Shown: positions 58,082 to 64,000 of the stretch, in pieces | How the letters are laid out: every line of letters begins with the position of its first letter | Position numbering within the stretch: the stretch's first letter is position 1 | NCBI GenBank assembly: GCA_014904985.1 | Contig: MU128954.1 | Coordinates: forward strand, 177,637-241,636 | From: Hydnum rufescens UP504 | Lineage: Eukaryota; Basidiomycota; Agaricomycetes; Cantharellales; Hydnaceae | Direction of reading: 5' to 3' | Length of the DNA stretch: 64,000 nucleotides | The notes under the pieces: model-generated | Databases searched by the model: none | Seen by the model: the letters and a program-made list of their open reading frames with translations, nothing else | What the model was told of the DNA's origin: nothing | Position numbers and translations under genes: made by a program

Positions 58082-61000
58082 TCAAGTAAAAAGTTGGGTA
58101 TGTTTCCCATGACTGTATGAGGGGGGAGTGCCCGCCGCCTCGTCTTTCCGGTTTAGTTGTTGCTGAAGTTTGGACAGGCGGGCCCTCGTCGTCGTAACAA
58201 CTACGGTGAAAGAAAGGTCAGAAGAATGGACCGAGTACAATTGAATGAACGCACAGTTTGAGATAGTCTTCCTATCTTGCTCCGCATATGGGTTACCCGC
58301 TTGCAAGACGTCGTCCTGGATAGCATACAGCATCCACAAAGCCTTCTCGTATTCTTCCTCACATTGCCGGAAATTCTCAGAGAGGAGTTCTTTCGATGCT
58401 GCATGACGAAGCTATGGATACATAGATGTAAGTAAGGGCATTGCAAAGACACTGGATAAACGGACGCACAAGACTAAGAGCATGGTCGTAAATGACACGA
58501 TCAATCCACATATGCCGTGGACTGTACCCTTCAGGAAGCCACGTCTTCAGGGTATTCACCTTGTCCATACTTCGACTGAAAGCCTCACGGGCCCACACTA
58601 AAGCTGTTTGAAACATCTCAGCAAGATCCCCCTGGTGTCGATTGGGATCACTTGCCATCGTCAATGCCCGGACTGGGTGTTTGACTTTCGTCGCGCTGAT
58701 AAAACGCCCGAATAAGGTCGATCGCCTTCTGAGAGAAAGACATTACAGTAAGATAAAGTGAGACACATTGAACCGCATGGGTCTCTGCTTCAATTTCGCG
58801 CTTTCGTCGACTGTCCGCGCGGTGGGGTGCCTCCCCCTTTCTTCTTACAAATTGAGCGGGGTCTGAGAGAGGTTCTATTCACATTTTGCTACGTCAGCGA
58901 CCCGAAGATCGTGATGAGACTGTTTTCGTAGAAATGATACCCAACTAGATGGCGTTGCCTCGACTTTCTCAAACTTTTTATCGGCCCACTCCGCGAGAAC
59001 ATGTGCTTTCCGGGCCAGGCCTTCGAGTTGTCCTAATAGGTCGTTCTCGGCGGCGGACACAGTATATCCGATTGGTTCGAGGTCGCGTCCAGCCATATGT
59101 CGGGGAGAAGCAGGAAGGGATGAAGGTGTATGCTCACTACTCCGGCGTGTAATACTCACAGGAGATCCTGGATCAGTGAAGTTCGTTGGGCTACCAAACA
59201 ATTTCTTGCTTGCAATGTTGAGGGCACGTGCCAGCGCGCTCGCAGGGGGTTTGATGATCAATGGGGTTGCCAGGGCTGTTCCGTTAGCCATTTGAGGCGC
59301 TGGTGGGAAGGAGAAATCTCGTTTCGGTATTCCATCGGTCCCTCTTCGATACGAGGTAGCGAAGGGAGGCGGAGGAGATGTGGGCGGTGGGATGGAAGAG
59401 ATATGGTTGTTCGCCGGCTCTGAAGGGCCGGCGACGCCACAGATAGGATCACCATCAATGTTAATCGTATTATTACTCTTGGATCCTTCTGATGTATGCC
59501 GAAATGCAGGGGTGACGTTAGTTTTGTAATCGTTGTTACTAGTAGGTTGTGCTGCACTCCTTGCCGAAGACTGTCGAGCACGCATGACGGATGGTTTTCG
59601 ACGTGCAGCCTCAATTTCTGAATGAACGGGGTCAAGACACATGCGATAAATTTTCGACAATTAGCCAACAAACCATCGGCAACTCTGTTGAACTCAACCG
59701 CACGCGTATCATCCACCAAGACGTAGTCTTGTCGCAGGACTCCCTCAACGTCCACCGACGTCAATAACGGCGACGGGTCCAAAGATGAGTGTTTTGCATT
59801 AGACTTGGGGGAGGAGCTGGGACCAAAAACGTTCGGTGTGCAAGTCTAATTGGAGGAACGAGCTGTGGACGTACGCATCAGGCCCAGCCTTTCCGTCTGG
59901 GGTGGCATTGGCGAGATTTTCTCCACCACCGTGAGAGATTCCTTCACGGCTTCCCTCAGACTTATCTCGATGTCGACCTAGCGTTCGATCTTTGCTTTGT
60001 CTTTGTCTTTGTCTTTGTCTCGTGGTCTTCGTTTGAAGTGAAATGTACTTCGCACCACATAATACCGTGGATCATACGGCTCCCCATCAGGACCAACAAG
60101 CATCTCGACGGGAGGCGAAGTATCCTCCTTGACAGAGGGATTATGCAAATGAGAATGTGGAAGCGAGGTGTTCGGCATGCCATCTCCTGTAGCAGCGGAA
60201 GGCGCTACAATATTATTAACAGCGGGAGAAATGGGCGTGTTTTCAGGGGAAACCTCCAATTCCAGGGCCTTCGCTCCGAAGAACTCTTCGAAGCCAGCGC
60301 GCTCGACCGGATTTCGCTTCAACAGTAGGCGAATGAGTTGCTTGATGTCAGCTGGAACGACGGTAGCGCCAGCTTTGTTGGGATCTTCATCCGGAAATGA
60401 TACTCTGCTATCGGCTCGTTTGATCTTATTCAGCAGCTCGATGTGATTGTTGGCCCGAAATGGGGGACGGCCCACCGACATCTCGTAAAGAACGGCACCG
60501 ACGGACCATAAATCTGCCTTAGCGTCGTACTTCTCGTAGCTCAGAATCTCTGGAGCCATGTACAGCCTATTGACAGGTGACCATGAGAGTCCAGACAAAG
60601 GCTAAGTGCAGAAGGGCGGAACCGCGATGCTCGACTCACGGCGATCCGCATAATGTCTCCGCTAGGGCAGTATTTGGGAGAAATCTCGCAAACCCGAAAT
60701 CGGCCACCTTGAGGAGAGGGGCTCCTAGAAGATGACCGCGAGCATAGTCTTCTTCTGTCGCTGGTTGGAGGAGTAAATTCTTGAGGATGCGAAACCTTGA
60801 GGACGATATCTTAAATAAGAACTTGGAGGAGAAAGGACTCACTTGAGGCTTCAGGTCTCTGTGTATCAGATTCCGATCGCGAAGGAATTTGAGGGCTGTG
60901 GCGAGTTGCATGAGAAATGATCGAACCATCCTCTGATCCAATCCTCCCGTCTTTGGATGAGGGTAGTATATTGGTGCAGCCCCGGGCTCCGGTATGTACT

Positions 61001-61466
61001 GAAGAGTATCGACTTTGCCCCTCTCCCGAATATAATTACTTAGGTCGCCGCCAGAGCAATAGTCCATCACAATATAAATATTACTTTCGGCTTTCTGAAG
61101 ATGCACAGTGTGAATGGGTATATAAATAAATTCGCCTATAATTGCCTTACGACGATGTCTTTAAGACGTGTTATATGAGCATGGTCCAAGGATTTCAAGA
61201 TGTTTATTTCAGACTCGAGGTTATCGAGAAGCTTGGTGGTCAGGATTGCGCGAGATATCGTCTTCACAGCGACGGCGTTGCGGTTCTTCTAAACAGAAAG
61301 GTTTCTCAGGCCGCCTAAGATCCAATATACTAGGAGTCAGACATACCACATGATAGCCACGATATACGGTGGCGAATGATCCTTTTCCGATCTCATTAGT
61401 GAGAACATATGGGTACGCCTCCTCATCGTCTTCCGGTCGTCGCGTTTTGGGCGCTTTAGAGGACAT
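58082..61466 (-). CDS. ATG1: Autophagy-initiating Ser/Thr kinase ATG1
   Basis: Kinase at the top of autophagosome formation (ULK family). Start 61466 ([25 protein letters not shown] at 61514 is an alternative). The glycine loop is [16 protein letters not shown]. The catalytic Lys is in [20 protein letters not shown], and hinge [19 protein letters not shown]. The catalytic loop IHRDLKPQ is interrupted by an intron, then NLLLQP. DFG is in [13 protein letters not shown] and the activation segment ends [14 protein letters not shown]. After the kinase domain comes a Ser/Pro-rich linker with a (DK)n run. The C-terminal tandem MIT-like region follows: [78 protein letters not shown]. The latter presumably binds ATG13. 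It ends at 58082. Confidence 0.9.
59994..60022 (-). repeat. CTTTGT microsatellite in ATG1
   Basis: About four to five CTTTGT units encode a run of Asp-Lys pairs just after the kinase domain. The 6-bp unit preserves frame on slippage. Confidence 0.75.
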
Positions 61467-62235
61467 GTCTAGAGATAGAGGCGGGAGTTTGGGTAAGGCA
61501 CGCTGTGGTGACAAATATAGGAGGAGGTGCAGTAGGGATTAGAAAAGGAGGTTCCCGCCGAGTTGTCTGTCGTTTCATCGGCTTTCCAACGTGACGGGGC
61601 GCGGGTCCCAGAGGAGAACGGACCGGAAGAGGCGCGCCAGAAGCAATCAGTGGCACCAGGATGCGTCCGGAAGCAGAACGGGTGTTTCCCGACGTTTAGC
61701 TCGGCCTTCTCCAGTAATACTCTAAGTGGACTGGCGACGGGTCCACTGGTGTCTCGTCTGGCAAATTACAATGCTAGGCTAGGGTTGATGGGAAACCCCT
61801 AATCTTCCGTACCGTTTCTACAGTTTCAAAAACAGGTACATAGAAGCTTTCGACAGGCGCTTATCGGGTCATCCTTTACTCAAGATTAACTGGGCTGTGT
61901 CGGAGCCAGGTGCGCACTCTGGCCGTAACATCCCTGGATGTGGTGCTTTGGTTTCAACTGATCAGGCGGCCGCGTGTGCTTGTGCAATTCGCTACGAACT
62001 CCAGACTGCAGATTGGGGCCGCTTTGCGAGGAGTCTGCACGCTTAAAGGCCACCCCACCTGCGGGTGGCTTCTCTGCTCCTCTTTCTGCCGAGTCCTGCC
62101 CCACTTTCAGCATGGATGCGTGTATTATTTGTCATGTTCAAGAATGACCAATCACAGGCGCTTCTTTTATGATAAATACGAACGACAAAACGTGAGTGCT
62201 AGACTCACTCCTCGATCATGCTCCCCACTTTCGAG
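61467..62235. other. Divergent intergenic ATG1/regulator
   Basis: About 770 bp between divergent starts. No additional gene could be supported; it likely holds both promoters. Confidence 0.45.
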
Positions 62236-64000
62236 ATGTCCAAACCTTTGCGGCGGGGCGAGGCTTGTATTTGTTGTCGACAACAGAAAACCGTTAGTTC
62301 GTATCGCCAGTGCATCTCCGGCTTGAAGCTCATCATGTTTTTCGGCGGCTAATGCACAGAAATGTGACGGATTGAAACCGTCATGTACACAATGCTTGAA
62401 CATGAAAAGGGAATGTGGATACACCGTTCATCTTTCGCGCCTCCAAAAGCTGGAACAGACGATAAAGTCTTTGGAAGACAGGATCCAAACGGCGTCTTCA
62501 TCTTTTACTTCGACCGGGGACAACCCGCTGTCGTCCAATGGACTCGGACTGAATCCCCCCATTGTTGATCGTGGCTGTCGAGGCCTCGCGTTCGCTACCG
62601 TCTCCTCGACTTCTACCAATTTTTCAGTGCCCCAGACCCTCAGCCACGGCGCTGATGAAATATACAGCATTCAGTCCTTGAATCATGGTTTAGATGTGCC
62701 AGTTGAGTCTCGCCTGCAAATGTATACCACGATCCTCTCGTCCTCGGGTCGGCCCTCAACGAAACGCCCTCAGGTTGCAGATTTTTATCGATCATCGCTC
62801 CGATTTTCTCGTCGACATCTACTTACCTAGATTACACGCTTCAATGCACCTTCCTCTTTCCCACCCGGACAGCCTTCATCCCGCCCTCTTGAATGCAATC
62901 TTCCTCGCTGCCACGCTGTACTGTGGCCCAGAACTACAATCTTCCGTGTCCACCTTCCTTCAGCGCACGCGGGAGGGGTTGAGGAATTCGTTGGCGTTCG
63001 CTGATCGATTAGATGACTTCTTTTGGGCCTCCATCATCTTGTCTTGGTATTACATACGTTTGGGGCGTATGCTCGAGGCTTATGATACAGCAGAAAGTGT
63101 GCATCATTGATCGCTCTCAATAGTTCGGTTCTGCAGGACAACTTACCGTCGTCCGTAGCCGTCAGCGGACTTGCCGTTGGATGTGATATGCATATCATAT
63201 CTGATCCAATCGAGTATTCAAAAACTCGGCATGGCCTTCTCAATGCCCCGAGGGACAAGTTCCATGTCGGGGAACGCATAAACATGTGGTGGTCAATATA
63301 TCTTCTTGATCGGCACATATCCTTCGCTATGTCGCTTCCCGGTTCCCTATCTCTAGGCACCAGTGCGGTAAGACAATCTCCTATCGGGCGTTTCGGAATC
63401 GCTACAATCTTCAGCCCGTAGTTCCAGTGGACTACTGTGTTCCCCCGGTCCTTCGAGGAAATAAGCAGGGTGATTACATACGCTTCGTTGCGTAGACTTG
63501 TGTGTGCCCTTCTCATTTAGCCTTTCGTGTAGCACGGATTGGGAACTTGGCCAACGGGATCCTACAAGGAATTATTCGAATCAGGTCACCAATCAATAAT
63601 CGCAACAAATGACACCCTTTTGGCCTTACGAGCAAAGAGCACTGTGCTACTCGCTTGTTCGTTTTGGAGATCCCACATCACACAAGGCGCGCCCATCTGC
63701 GTTTTTCTTTCAAATATCAATACCCATGGCTCAACCTATCTAGTATCACATCCGATATATTCTTTCCTGTATACACACGAATAGCCTCCGCTCTTAATCT
63801 TTTCCATGCCACACTGCCATCTACTACGGACCCGCGGGGGACAAGCAGTTCTGGATATCTTCCAGTGGTGAACCCCACTAATCGTTCAGGTCCATTGTTG
63901 CATTTACGCGGCTTGCATCTATCTTTACAATTCCAACGCATCCCGCGATCCAGTTGAGCACAGACGATGCCTTGTTTTCGCGCACGCAATGGCAAGCCTG
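62236..64000 (+). CDS. Zn2Cys6 transcription factor 2, partial at window end
   Basis: A regulator paralogous to the one at 52.7-55.2 kb. Exon 1 from 62236 (MSKPLRRGEACICCRQQK) joins across an intron ending at about 62360 to KCDGLKPSCTQCLNMKRECG, completing the six-cysteine cluster. A coiled coil, LQKLEQTIKSLEDRIQ, follows. The regulatory domain reads LQIFIDHRSDFLVDIYLPRL, SLHPALLNAIFLAATLYCGP, LRNSLAFADRLDDFFWASII, then DKFHVGERINMWWSIYLLDR and DTLLALRAKSTVLLACSFW. Intron use is needed near 62746-62773, 63080-63180 and after 63369. The end is not clear and may lie beyond the window. It may be functional or early in decay. Confidence 0.65.

Noticed and set aside
1..64000. CRISPR array, rRNA, or reverse-transcriptase/integrase genes
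   Set aside because: Looked for regular spaced repeats, rRNA-like cores and catalytic motifs; none were found.

Overview
This window is nuclear DNA of a filamentous basidiomycete, most likely an Agaricomycete. Genes sit on both strands, carry many short GT-AG introns (about 50-70 nt, often preserving frame exactly when removed), and include basidiomycete hallmarks: a Claspin/MRC1 gene, a STE6-type pheromone exporter, a NACHT (NLR-like) relic and Zn2Cys6 regulators. No bacterial, viral or mitochondrial genes were recognised. The assignment rests on gene content only; no search was run.

Layout. 1-0.9 kb holds three tandem units, each with two strong hairpins, the second lying between splice-like signals. 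1.0-3.7 kb is a divergent pair, TRM6 (tRNA m1A58 methyltransferase subunit) and prefoldin subunit 1. 6.4-9.3 kb encodes a GH5 steryl-glucosidase/glycoceramidase-like enzyme, 10.4-11.2 kb an unrecognised membrane-type protein, and 14.3-16.7 kb a Ser/Thr/Pro-rich wall-sensor-like membrane protein. 11.2-14.3 and 16.7-20 kb are gene-poor and contain nested inverted-repeat elements, two of which have a tRNA-like (Pol III box) core. 20.1-21.2 kb is a broken NACHT gene, 21.9-22.7 kb a WW-domain protein, and 23.4-28.2 kb the STE6-like ABC transporter. 28.4-33.4 kb is another gene-poor block.

From 33.4 to 47.4 kb the window is dense with housekeeping genes: MAK32-like PfkB protein and an EST1/SMG7-like protein (divergent), HMG-CoA lyase and MRC1/Claspin (divergent), then a She4/UNC-45 myosin chaperone. 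48.2-49.1 kb is a decayed type-B carboxylesterase carrying a hairpin intron whose stem resembles the hairpins at the window's left edge. 49.5-51.3 kb is a secreted or GPI-anchored purple acid phosphatase. 52.7-64 kb holds two paralogous Zn2Cys6 regulators flanking a PHO13-type HAD phosphatase and the autophagy kinase ATG1.

There is no obvious single pathway. The clearest organisation is several close divergent gene pairs with 85-140 bp shared promoters. The most novel signal is the recurring hairpin carried by intron-like sequences (three tandem copies at 0.2-0.9 kb, one dispersed copy at 48.9 kb), which is compatible with introner-like or other mobile stem-loop introns. Second are the nested TIR elements with a tRNA-like core, and a 12-bp palindrome with shared flanks found upstream of two unrelated genes.
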